A stretch of DNA of 6,438 nucleotides from Victivallales bacterium (GCA_030634125.1 DAOWBJ010000104.1:1-6438); one strand, 5' to 3'; positions 1 to 6,357 are shown, counted from the first letter of the stretch. Notes: generated from the sequence alone by a model not told the origin. Made by a program: numbers and translations.

Positions 1-30
1 AATTAAATTTTAAGCTTTTCGCCTCGAAAC

Positions 31-345
31 TTATAGATAATATACATCTTCACCTGTATCTGTTTGAAATCTTTTAACTTTACAATGTTTTAAACCGCTG
101 TCAACAGCAGCCTGCGGCAACCATTCCTCTCCGCCAATCACGGCAGCTTTACTCCAATATACTTCGCGTCTATGGTTTTCGCAAGCAAGTTTTTCGTTTA
201 ATGTTTCTTGGTACCACTTGCGAAAACTCTCCACATCATTAAAATCAAGACACTCCAATAGCCGCTCTATATTCACAACCCTATATCGTTGTTTCGTCTC
301 AATAAATTCGTGATATGCAGCATGTTCCCGCTCGGGTCGCTCGGG
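31..345 (-). mobile_element. Possible C-terminal remnant of a REP-associated tyrosine transposase (RAYT-like)
   Basis: The last ~100 codons of the chimeric minus-strand gene do not look like methyltransferase or aminopropyltransferase sequence. Stretches such as YHEFIETKQRYRVVN, ESFRKWYQETLNEKLA and REVYWSKAAVIGGEEWL recall the region after the catalytic domain in IS200-like transposases. There a helical segment is followed by a WTEALAVG-like motif and a small DNA-binding-like end. The catalytic HUH motif and Tyr are absent, so this piece could not transpose. No terminal repeats are visible. The assignment comes from memory of the family, not from an alignment. Confidence 0.4.
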
Positions 346-659
346 CTCCGGGTCGATTTCCACCACATCTATAATTGTTCCGGGGAATTTTTTCCCTACA
401 AAACGCAGTACAATCCCGACACCAAGCCCGATAAAAAGAACTCTTTCCGGCGGATGGTCGATCATACTCAGGGACATGGTCATATACTTGCAGTAATTTG
501 AAATAATCTCATCCGGCATTTTCGGGTTCCATATTCCCTGTGATCCTTTAACGGGATTGAATACCAGATGACGCACGCCTTTGCTGTCTTCCTCAACGGT
601 AACCTGAAAATATTGCGTCTGCCTACGCAGTAAAATACGCCTTTTTTCGGCATGAGGAA

Positions 660-667
660 CAAAAAAA
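660..667 (-). other. T7 homopolymer / slippery heptamer T TTT TTG at the frame break
   Basis: On the minus strand the run is codon-phased as ATT TTT TTG, which is the X XXY YYZ arrangement of a -1 slippery site. Moving back one base changes the reading from FLFLMPKKG to a frame that continues VPHAEKRRILLRRQTQYFQV and then the spermidine-synthase-like domain. Two weak structures lie downstream on the minus strand. One is an ATGCC/GGCGT stem at 653-649 and 641-637. The other is a CTGC-GTAG-GCAG hairpin, which GCGT/ACGC could extend. A single-base deletion or sequencing error in the homopolymer explains it equally well or better. Confidence 0.5.
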
Positions 668-781
668 TGATAAAATTTTCCCAGAAGCCAGTTTCATCCT
701 GATGCCCCGCCGTTTTTGCTTCTGAACCAAGCGTTACCGAACAGAAAAAAAATAGCACGAACGCAGTTTTATATAATCTAC

Positions 782-1261
782 TCACTCAAACTCCTTGAAA
801 CTTTGTACTAACTGCCAGAGAGTTTTATCTCTCTGTAAAATCTTTATTAACTTCGAGGTGCTGAGCTCGAGACTTTGGGCGGCCTGGCTTATGATGAATT
901 CATTATCGTTGAGAATGTCTAGAATATGAGCCGTGAATATAGGATATTCGACGTTTGCCAGCCCTACGTCTAAACGCGCCGGAGGCGTGCCGGGAACTAT
1001 TCGGACTTGCAGGGCTATTTGATAACGTAATTTTTTTAAGGCAGCGGCACGGTTTTTGTGTTGACTGCGCCCCGAACAATCACTTACCGCGATACCGCTC
1101 GGCCCATGGGTGAATCTTACGGCGTTGGATGTTTTATTGCGCTTTTGCCCTCCTCGCCCGGAGGCTTTGAAAAAATCCAGACGGCAGACTTTTTCCAGTT
1201 CTGAATCGCTTAATTTCAGCCACTCGTCACGCTCGTGATTAAAAATAAATGTTTTACTCAT
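782..1261 (-). CDS. Peptide chain release factor-like protein (GGQ domain)
   Basis: This 159-residue protein has a class-I release-factor catalytic domain without the codon-recognition domains. The peptidyl-tRNA hydrolysis loop GRGGQKRNKTSNAV is at residues 35-48 (GGQ 37-39). The conserved SGRSQHKNRAAALKKLR helix follows at 63-79. Family knowledge suggests a ribosome-associated hydrolase, possibly in rescue of stalled ribosomes like ArfB or mitochondrial RF-like proteins. The end is not the basic, unstructured ArfB tail. Residues 105-159 (IFTAHILDILNDNEFIISQAAQSLE...) look helical and rather neutral to acidic, as in the stand-alone release-factor-like proteins I recall from Verrucomicrobia and Planctomycetes. 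The ATG at 1261 follows a short A/T-rich leader without a clear Shine-Dalgarno. It is divergent from purD and overlaps the next minus-strand gene by 4 bases. The domain assignment is secure; the exact substrate is not. Confidence 0.88.
   Translation of the reverse strand: MSKTFIFNHERDEWLKLSDSELEKVCRLDFFKASGRGGQKRNKTSNAVRFTHGPSGIAVSDCSGRSQHKNRAAALKKLRYQIALQVRIVPGTPPARLDVGLANVEYPIFTAHILDILNDNEFIISQAAQSLELSTSKLIKILQRDKTLWQLVQSFKEFE
791..796 (-). promoter_or_regulatory. Shine-Dalgarno AAGGAG for the GTG start at 785
   Basis: AAGGAG lies 5 bases upstream of GTG at 785-783, inside the last codons of the release-factor-like gene, whose TGA overlaps the GTG (GTGA). This fixes the start and points to translational coupling of the two genes. 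Confidence 0.75.
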
Positions 1262-1292
1262 CTTAAAACCGAAATAATTTTATATTTTCATA

Positions 1293-1320
1293 TTGTGCTT
1301 TCTAATATATGGGCTATAAT
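1293..1320 (+). promoter_or_regulatory. Candidate sigma-70 promoter for purD
   Basis: A perfect -10 hexamer TATAAT occupies 1315-1320. Sixteen bases upstream is TTGTGC (1293-1298), which matches only the TTG of the -35 consensus. Transcription would start near 1327 and leave a leader of about 29 bases, too short for a purine riboswitch. The spacer is shared with the divergent release-factor-like gene, whose own promoter is not clear. A weak ribosome binding site, AAGGG (1341-1345), lies 10 bases before the purD ATG. Confidence 0.5.
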
Positions 1321-1355
1321 ATGATAAGTCAAAATAAAACAAGGGTTAATTTTAA

Positions 1356-2639
1356 ATGAAGATATTAGTTGTTGGCAATGGCGGCAGAGAGCATACTTTG
1401 TGCTGGAAATTGGCGCAAAGCGCGCAAACGGACAAAATTTACTGCGCTCCCGGAAATGCCGGAATCGCGTCCATGGCGGAATGTGTTGATATTGGTGTTT
1501 CTGAACTGGATAAATTAGCTGACTTCGCGGAAAAAGAAGGCATTGGTTTTACGGTTGTCGGACCGGAAGCTCCGCTTTGCGACGGCATAGTTGACGTCTT
1601 TCAAAAACGCGGACTGAAAGTATTCGGTCCCGACAAAGAAGCCGCGCGGCTCGAAGGCAGTAAGAATTATGCCAAACAATTTATGTTTAAACATAATATT
1701 CCGACTGGTAAAGCTGCAAGTTTTGATGATGCCGCCCCTGCCCTCGAATATGTGAGTAAAAAATTTGCGGACGGTGCTGAAGGCATTGTCATTAAAGCTG
1801 ACGGCTTAGCCGCCGGCAAAGGCGTTTGCGTGGCATTGGAAGAAACCGAGGCGCTGGATTTCGTAAAATCATGTTTTGACGGTGCGTTCGGCGGAGCAGG
1901 AAGCAAGGTTTTGGTTGAAGAATGCCTTTTCGGTGAAGAAGCCTCAATTTTAGCTTTTACCGATGGCAAAACTATTGTCCCGCTGGTAAGTTCTCAGGAT
2001 CACAAACGCGCTTACGACGGCGACGAAGGTCCTAATACCGGCGGAATGGGTGCTTATTCACCGGCTCCGGTGATTGACGATGCGATGATGGCGCGGATTA
2101 AAACTGAAATACTGGACAACTTTCTAGCTGGTATTAAGGAAGAAAAATTAAATTTTCACGGTCTGGTTTTCGTTGGCGTAATGGTTACGGACGCGGGACC
2201 GAAAGTTCTGGAATTCAATGTCCGTTTCGGTGATACCGAAGTTCAAGCTGTAATGCGTCGCTTTGAAGGAGACTTGCTCGATACTATGATCAAAACTGTT
2301 GACGAACGTTTGTCTGAAGCAGAATTAACATGGTCTAAAGAACCGGCAGTATGTATAGTTCTGGCATCCGGCGGCTATCCTGTGTCTTACAAAAAAGGCT
2401 ATGAGATTTCCGGTCTGGATGAAGCGGCGGCGGACGGCGCGATAGTTTTTCACGCCGGAACCGCGGAAAAAGATGGAAAAATCGTCAATACCGGCGGTCG
2501 TGTACTTGGAGTTACGGCGCGCGGAGTTAATATAAAAGAGGCTATTGACAAGGAATATAAAGCAGTCGATAAAATTTCGTGGCAGGATTGTTTCTGCCGC
2601 AAAGATATTGCATATCGCGCATTAGCGCGTGAAAAATAA
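1356..2639 (+). CDS. purD: Phosphoribosylamine--glycine ligase (GAR synthetase)
   Basis: PurD joins glycine to 5-phosphoribosylamine using ATP to make glycinamide ribonucleotide, the second step of de novo purine synthesis, in the cytoplasm. The 427 residues match the normal family length. The N-terminal GNGGREH motif is at 7-13 and GPEAPLCDGIVD at 69-80. The ATP-grasp part shows EGSKNYAKQFM (100-110), VIKADGLAAGKGV (145-157) and EECLFGEEASI (188-198). SSQDHKRAYDGDEGPNTGGMGAYSP follows at 212-236, then the metal-binding end EFNVRFGDTE (286-295). The C-terminal domain has CIVLASGGYP and TGGRVLGV. One small deviation is RFGDTEVQ where RFGDPETQ is usual; Asp and Glu are kept, so activity is expected. 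It is the first gene of a probable three-gene plus-strand unit. Confidence 0.97.
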   Translation: MKILVVGNGGREHTLCWKLAQSAQTDKIYCAPGNAGIASMAECVDIGVSELDKLADFAEKEGIGFTVVGPEAPLCDGIVDVFQKRGLKVFGPDKEAARLEGSKNYAKQFMFKHNIPTGKAASFDDAAPALEYVSKKFADGAEGIVIKADGLAAGKGVCVALEETEALDFVKSCFDGAFGGAGSKVLVEECLFGEEASILAFTDGKTIVPLVSSQDHKRAYDGDEGPNTGGMGAYSPAPVIDDAMMARIKTEILDNFLAGIKEEKLNFHGLVFVGVMVTDAGPKVLEFNVRFGDTEVQAVMRRFEGDLLDTMIKTVDERLSEAELTWSKEPAVCIVLASGGYPVSYKKGYEISGLDEAAADGAIVFHAGTAEKDGKIVNTGGRVLGVTARGVNIKEAIDKEYKAVDKISWQDCFCRKDIAYRALAREK

Positions 2640-2642
2640 CTA

Positions 2643-2648
2643 AAGGAG
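2643..2648 (+). promoter_or_regulatory. Shine-Dalgarno AAGGAG for the lipoprotein gene
   Basis: AAGGAG starts 4 bases after the purD stop and lies 7 bases before the ATG at 2656. It fixes that start and shows that the lipoprotein gene is translated from its own site within the purD transcript. Confidence 0.75.
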
Positions 2649-2655
2649 TTAGTCA

Positions 2656-3051
2656 ATGAAAAAAAGAACATTAATGATGTTCGCCGGTATTGTTATGGCA
2701 TTTGCCTTGACAGCATGTACGAGTATAGAAACTTCCAAAAACTTTAACGGCTTAGGTATGACTACTGCCCGTTCGAAGCCCGTCGCTCATATCAACGCGC
2801 GAATCAGCGGTGTATTTCTGTTTGACGCTTTCCCATTGTTTTGCGGAAGCGTTAATAATATTGATAAAGTAGCTGCTTTTGTAAATACTGTCAGTATGGA
2901 TAATGCTCTGGGATTACTTACACGTCACGCTCGTGGTCTCGGTGCTACAAAACTAGTTAATCTTAATTCATATTATCAAACTCATTGGCTGTGGTATACA
3001 ATATTATTATGGGAACGCAAATCACAAGTTTCAGCAACCGCAATAAAATAA
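2656..3051 (+). CDS. Small predicted lipoprotein of unknown function
   Basis: The 131-residue product starts MKKRTLMMFAGIVMAFALTAC, a classic lipoprotein signal with lipobox LTAC and lipidated Cys21. The mature protein of about 111 residues should be membrane-anchored and extracytoplasmic. It has a segment GVFLFDAFPLFCGSVNN (about residues 52-68), then a predicted helix DNALGLLTRHARGLGATKLVNLNS, and a C-terminal end rich in aromatics (YYQTHWLWYTILLWERKSQVSATAIK). I recall similar small lipoproteins with a pattern of LF-hydrophobic-PL, GATK-hydrophobic-NL and QVSA near the end, but no function is attached to them. The gene sits 16 bases after purD and ends 1 base before pabBC, so it shares their transcript although no metabolic link is evident. 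The gene call is strong; the role is unknown. Confidence 0.85.
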   Translation: MKKRTLMMFAGIVMAFALTACTSIETSKNFNGLGMTTARSKPVAHINARISGVFLFDAFPLFCGSVNNIDKVAAFVNTVSMDNALGLLTRHARGLGATKLVNLNSYYQTHWLWYTILLWERKSQVSATAIK

Positions 3052-3052
3052 T

Positions 3053-4792
3053 ATGAAAAGCGGCTCAGTAGTCTGTCGTTTACCCGGCAGTAAACAATGG
3101 GGAGTTTTTACAGCCCCTGTCAAACTGCTTTGCTGTACAAAAATTGAAGATGTCAAGCATGTTTTAGCTGAACTGGAAGATTCTTTGAGTCAGGGATACT
3201 ATGCCGCCGGATTTCTATCTTATGAAGCCGGTGCCGCGTTTGACAAAGCCTTCCCTCCCCGCGCGCTTAATGATTTTCCTTTAGTGTGGTTTGGGATTTA
3301 CGACAAAGCTCCGGCTGTTTTCGCTCCCGGAACTGAAGAAATATTTGCGAGTTCTGAAGACCTGAAGCCGGAACTTAGCGAAACAGAATATCACGACGCA
3401 ATAAGTGAAGTGCTTGATGATATTAAGGCAGGAAACCTTTACCAGACTAATTTTACTTTTCGTTTGCGCGGCGGCAAAACAGATGATCCATGGCGTTTAT
3501 TCAAAGCTCTGTTTGTCCGGCATCCAATGCCTTATGCCGCGTTTATTAATACCGGCGATTCACAAATAGTTTCGTTCTCCCCTGAAATATTTCTGGAAAG
3601 AAACGGAAACGAGCTTTTTAACAGCCCTATGAAAGGCACGATAAAACGCAGTAAAGATCCGGTCAAGGACAGCAAAAACGCCGGATTTTTGAAGACCGAC
3701 CCGAAGAACACCGCGGAAAATTTAATGATTGTCGATATGGTACGCAGTGATTTGGGACGTATCTGCTGTACTGACTCCATATTTGTCGATCCATTGTTTC
3801 ACGTCGACAGCTACGCGACACTGCATCAAATGATAAGTACAGTGCATGGAAAAATAAATCCGGAAACTACTTTCAGTGAAATCGTACAGGCAGTGTTTCC
3901 CGCCGCGTCCATAACGGGAGCTCCCAAAATCGCCGCGATGCACAAAATACAGGAGCTCGAGAAAAGTCCGCGAAAAATTTATACCGGCTCAATAGCCTGT
4001 ATTTATCCGAATCAGGATTTTTGCATGAATGTCGCGATCCGGACTTTGCTTTGTTCTGAAGACTCGACCGAACTGGGCGTCGGCGGCGGCATAGTTTACG
4101 ATTCCGGCAAAGCCGCGGAACTCGATGAAGCATTGCTGAAAAGTAAGTTTATCAATGCCGCCGAACCGGATTTCGAAATTCTCGAAACAATGTTATTTAG
4201 AAACGGCATCAGCGATTTGGACGAACACCTGAACCGAATGGCAAAGAGCGCGGAATATTTTAAGTTTAAGTTTAATAAAAAATCAGCCGAAAAATTTATA
4301 GAAAAGAATGTAGCCACGGCTGTCCCCAGCCGTGTACGACTTTTGCTTAATTTCAAAGGCGAACTCGAATTACAATCTTTTCCACTACAGGGAACTGGAT
4401 TGGGAACAGATTCAGCAAAGGTGAAATTATCTAAAGAACACACTTCCAGTAAGGACATATTTTTGCGGCACAAAACGACCCGGCGCGAGTTCTATAATGA
4501 ACATTTTCACAAAGCCGTCGATGAAGGTTACGACGAAGTGATTTTCAGCAACGAGCGCGGCGAAATAAGCGAAGGGGCAATCTCCAATATATTTATCCAA
4601 ACGCAGGATGGTTCATGGTATACGCCGCCATTAAACAGCGGATTACTCCCCGGAATATGGCGCGGTCAAACAATCAAAAAGCTGAATGCAAAAGAAAAAG
4701 TTTTATACATCGCAGACATAGAACAGGCAAAACAAATAATCATAGGTAACTCGGTGAGAGGAAAAAGCAACGTTTCTGTCAAATTTATATAA
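3053..4792 (+). CDS. pabBC: Aminodeoxychorismate synthase component I fused to aminodeoxychorismate lyase (PabB-PabC)
   Basis: This bifunctional folate-pathway enzyme has 579 residues. The PabB half (about 1-370) aminates chorismate. It shows GNLYQTNFTFRL (127-138), FSPEIFLE (175-182), PMKGTIKR (192-199), TAENLMIVDMVRSDLGR (220-236) and PAASITGAPK (283-292). Lys194 in PMKGT is the residue that marks aminodeoxychorismate synthase, in place of the Ala of anthranilate synthase. The PabC half (about 371-579) is a PLP-dependent fold IV lyase that releases pyruvate to give p-aminobenzoate. It shows HKTTRREFY with likely PLP-binding Lys474, ERGEISEGAISNIF (501-514) and PPLNSGLLPGIWR (525-537), and ends with GNSVRG. 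No pabA glutaminase is in the window, so it must be elsewhere, or free ammonia is used. The ATG follows the lipoprotein stop by 1 base (TAATATG) without a clear Shine-Dalgarno, suggesting coupled translation. The C-terminal half contains an 8-bp palindrome at 4315-4334. Confidence 0.94.
   Translation: MKSGSVVCRLPGSKQWGVFTAPVKLLCCTKIEDVKHVLAELEDSLSQGYYAAGFLSYEAGAAFDKAFPPRALNDFPLVWFGIYDKAPAVFAPGTEEIFASSEDLKPELSETEYHDAISEVLDDIKAGNLYQTNFTFRLRGGKTDDPWRLFKALFVRHPMPYAAFINTGDSQIVSFSPEIFLERNGNELFNSPMKGTIKRSKDPVKDSKNAGFLKTDPKNTAENLMIVDMVRSDLGRICCTDSIFVDPLFHVDSYATLHQMISTVHGKINPETTFSEIVQAVFPAASITGAPKIAAMHKIQELEKSPRKIYTGSIACIYPNQDFCMNVAIRTLLCSEDSTELGVGGGIVYDSGKAAELDEALLKSKFINAAEPDFEILETMLFRNGISDLDEHLNRMAKSAEYFKFKFNKKSAEKFIEKNVATAVPSRVRLLLNFKGELELQSFPLQGTGLGTDSAKVKLSKEHTSSKDIFLRHKTTRREFYNEHFHKAVDEGYDEVIFSNERGEISEGAISNIFIQTQDGSWYTPPLNSGLLPGIWRGQTIKKLNAKEKVLYIADIEQAKQIIIGNSVRGKSNVSVKFI
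4315..4334 (+). repeat. Perfect 8-bp palindrome within the PabC part of pabBC
   Basis: CACGGCTG (4315-4322) and CAGCCGTG (4327-4334) are perfect reverse complements around TCCC. The element encodes part of the loop A421-R427 between an N-terminal helix and the strand VRLLLN. It resembles GC-rich dispersed palindromes that I recall from Verrucomicrobia-like genomes and may be a repeat inserted in frame. Chance cannot be excluded. Confidence 0.5.
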
Positions 4793-5191
4793 AAAAAAGC
4801 AGCTAAAAGTGCTAATAAAAAGAACACAAGCGATGTTAAAAAGAATGAAAATCAGAAATTATTAGTCAAATCTTGAATCTCAGACTTTATAATTTTTATC
4901 GCAGTCATCCCATAGAAAACTGGAGAATACGCAATCCGTGGAGGGCGAGACTCAGTCGAGCCGCACGAGTCTCTAATGCTCGGCTCGACGGAGTCTCGCC
5001 CTCCATAAAATCATCGCATCGGAGATACTATCCCTTGCAAATCGGTATAAAATATCACATACAACAGATACACAGAGGGCGCAGCCTGTATAAAAAGACT
5101 ACGCCCAAAGTGAAAACCGCCAAATTCTAACCAAGAAACAATATCTACTTAATACAATAATATAATAATCCTACATTTCAACACAAACAAA
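4793..5191. other. Convergent intergenic region of 399 bases, no credible gene
   Basis: This lies between the pabBC stop and the MNT-HEPN stop. It opens with an A-rich stretch that stays open in the pabBC frame for 27 codons after the TAA, to TGA 4874-4876. A weak AGCA/TGCT hairpin (4798-4813) lacks a T run and is not a convincing terminator. The centre carries the long palindrome 4939-5005. Further right, GGGCGCAG (5077-5084) pairs imperfectly with CTACGCCC (5099-5106). The plus-strand open frame through the palindrome (4873-5130) is basic, has no start context and looks non-coding. Confidence 0.7.
4939..5005. repeat. Long GC-rich palindrome, REP/REPIN-like
   Basis: The left arm 4939-4963 and right arm 4981-5005 are 25 bases each and complementary except for one A-G mismatch (4954/4990), around a 17-base loop. 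GAGTCTC occurs both in the right arm (4991-4997) and in the loop (4967-4973). Either copy can pair with GAGACTC at 4947-4953, giving two alternative hairpins. Size, GC richness against A/T-rich surroundings and position between convergent genes fit a REP doublet (REPIN), or a bidirectional mRNA-end stabiliser. No T run follows on either strand, so a simple intrinsic terminator is less likely. Confidence 0.8.
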
Positions 5192-6058
5192 TTATTTAGT
5201 AAAACTTTTTATTTTTGCCTTGCATACTTTTTCGGTCAAATCCCGGAGTTTAACTACGCGCATTGAAAGGTACTCAAGTTCTTTTTTGCTAATTCTATAG
5301 CCTTTTTTGTACCGGGAATCAATGTATGCTTTTTGGAGTAAACTAAAATGATGTTTTTCAATTTCTGTGTGTCGGGGAAATATTTTTTTGAATTCCAGAT
5401 TCAGTGTAGAGGCTATTTTTCCCAATTCTTCCAGATTGTGTGTTTTGTGCTTATAACCTGTAAAAACCAAAGTCAAGGTATGATAGTAACGTTCCGTTGC
5501 TTGATGTAATTGAAAAGATGCTATTTTATAACTTTTTCGATTAAAATATGATTCATATCCCCAATAAAATTCATTAGCACTTTCAAACCACTCATCAAAA
5601 TAATCCTGTGCCTGTTTTTTAATTTCTTCGATGCTTAATTTTCTTTTTCTGGCTAATTGCTTTCTTTTGGAGGTATACAGTAAAATGCCTTCACTTTTAA
5701 TGTCATTAAAAAAGTAGTTGCCGTCAGATAGTTGTTCGTTTACAAAACCTGCCCCTTCGTATATCGGACTAATGGGAGTGAGTGATTTTAATTTGTTTAG
5801 TTTTTCAGTAATCCCATAAACAAAATTAAGGTTGTCGGCTTGTTTATTTTGGCTTAAAATAATCAACAAATCGTAATCCGACTGGTATTTGTAGATAATT
5901 CCATCTTCTACATATCTGTCGGAATGAACATATTTACCTGTCGCATAACTGCCGAATAAAATAATCATCTCTACTTCTTTGAATTCAAGTAGTGTTTTGA
6001 CAATCTTTTTTAATTCTTCTTTTTTTTCTTTGGGTAAATATGATAATGATGTCTTCAT
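5192..6058 (-). CDS. Fused MNT-type nucleotidyltransferase and HEPN-like domain protein
   Basis: The 288-residue protein begins with a minimal nucleotidyltransferase. A strand (EMIILF) leads into GSYATG (36-41), and after an unusually long insert of about 18 residues comes SDYDLLIIL (60-68), with likely metal-binding Asp61 and Asp63. A third acidic residue is not obvious; it should fall near TPISPIYE (94-101). Residues 102-130 (GFVNEQLSDGNYFFNDIKSEGILLY) match a linker that I recall from Bacteroidota-type fusions. From about 145 the protein is helical and HEPN-like, with SFQLHQATERYYHTLTLVFTGYKHKTHNLEEL (181-212) and DSRYKKGY (247-254). A canonical RX4-6H RNase motif is not clear. MNT and HEPN proteins often form toxin-antitoxin pairs in which the MNT modifies the HEPN, but here they are one chain, so that function is uncertain. 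The gene stands alone. Two sampled lines have 14/60 and 20/60 G+C, against 24/60 and 34/60 in purD, which suggests transfer. There is no clear Shine-Dalgarno before the ATG at 6058. Confidence 0.85.
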   Translation of the reverse strand: MKTSLSYLPKEKKEELKKIVKTLLEFKEVEMIILFGSYATGKYVHSDRYVEDGIIYKYQSDYDLLIILSQNKQADNLNFVYGITEKLNKLKSLTPISPIYEGAGFVNEQLSDGNYFFNDIKSEGILLYTSKRKQLARKRKLSIEEIKKQAQDYFDEWFESANEFYWGYESYFNRKSYKIASFQLHQATERYYHTLTLVFTGYKHKTHNLEELGKIASTLNLEFKKIFPRHTEIEKHHFSLLQKAYIDSRYKKGYRISKKELEYLSMRVVKLRDLTEKVCKAKIKSFTK

Positions 6059-6209
6059 ACTAAAATTTTTAATAAAAGGTTTATAAATAATCCACTTCTT
6101 TTCAAAATATCATCATTTAGGGATTTCGCAAATTCTTTTATACGGAAAGTAGTTTTATAATGAATAACATCGTTAGTTCGACGCGCCCGCCAAAAGTCAC
6201 GACAAAAAA

Positions 6210-6272
6210 CTCGAACACTCAATGCTTACGAAAAATACGCTACGCTCATTTTCGTCAGCTTCGCTTTTCGAG
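6210..6272. repeat. Nested inverted repeat CTCGAA / ACGAAAA
   Basis: CTCGAA (6210-6215) pairs with TTCGAG (6267-6272). Nested inside, ACGAAAA (6228-6234) pairs with TTTTCGT (6249-6255) around a 14-base loop containing a tandem ACGCT. The inner 7-bp match is perfect; the outer one is short and could be chance. Confidence 0.4.
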
Positions 6273-6285
6273 AGCGGTATTTATT

Positions 6286-6347
6286 GCGGCGCAACAAGTT
6301 GCGCAAATTTCGCCAATTGGAGATTGGCGACAAGCACTTTCCGCCGC
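6286..6347. repeat. Compound inverted repeat with two inner hairpins
   Basis: GCGGCG (6286-6291) and CGCCGC (6342-6347) bracket two perfect hairpins. GCGCAAC (6289-6295) pairs with GTTGCGC (6298-6304) across AA. TCGCCAAT (6310-6317) pairs with ATTGGCGA (6323-6330) around TGGAG. The first inner hairpin shares three bases with the outer left arm, so they would compete. The layout suggests a foldable single-stranded unit such as a small mobile repeat or a structured RNA. Confidence 0.6.
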
Positions 6348-6357
6348 TTGACCACGG

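Larger units (their letters stand above)
31..785 (-). pseudogene. Frameshifted, chimeric spermidine-synthase-like gene with a transposase-like tail
   Basis: Read with one -1 shift at the T7 run (661-667), the product would be about 251 residues. It starts at GTG 785-783 with a strong Shine-Dalgarno and overlaps the preceding gene by 4 bases. Residues 1-23 form a signal peptide (hydrophobic FVLFFFCSVTLG, then SEA), so export is likely. After the shift, the frame reading QTQYFQVTVEEDSKGVRHLV is typical of the N-terminal strands of polyamine aminopropyltransferases. It is followed by a Rossmann glycine motif (FIGLGVG) and an acidic ribose-binding motif (VVEIDPE). The usual downstream DAR-F and catalytic Asp motifs are absent. 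The remaining ~100 residues (FIETKQRYRVVN, SFRKWYQE, REVYWSKAAVIGGEEWL) resemble the C-terminus of REP-associated IS200-like transposases. Without the shift, two overlapping pieces result: 31-576 (start GTG 576-574) and 480-785. The simplest reading is a decayed gene or a homopolymer error; recoding is the alternative. An active aminopropyltransferase is unlikely. Confidence 0.6.

Noticed and set aside
289..501. Plus-strand open frame of 70 codons
   Set aside because: It lies antisense within the spermidine-synthase-like gene, shows no domain or ribosome binding site, and the minus frame carries recognisable motifs.
1321..1355. Purine-type riboswitch upstream of purD
   Set aside because: The predicted leader is only about 29 bases, too short for an aptamer, and shows no conserved core.
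3053..4170. Anthranilate synthase (TrpE) as the identity of the N-terminal half of pabBC
   Set aside because: PMKGT has Lys194 rather than the Ala of the TrpE PIAGT motif, and the chain continues into a PabC-type lyase domain.
4798..4813. Intrinsic terminator after pabBC
   Set aside because: The stem is only 4 bp (AGCA/TGCT) and no T run follows.
4873..5130. Plus-strand open frame of 85 codons in the convergent spacer
   Set aside because: It reads straight through the long palindrome, is highly basic and low in recognisable structure, and has no Shine-Dalgarno.
6160..6351. Plus-strand open frame of 63 codons
   Set aside because: Its sequence is dictated by overlapping inverted repeats and it has no ribosome binding site or family resemblance.
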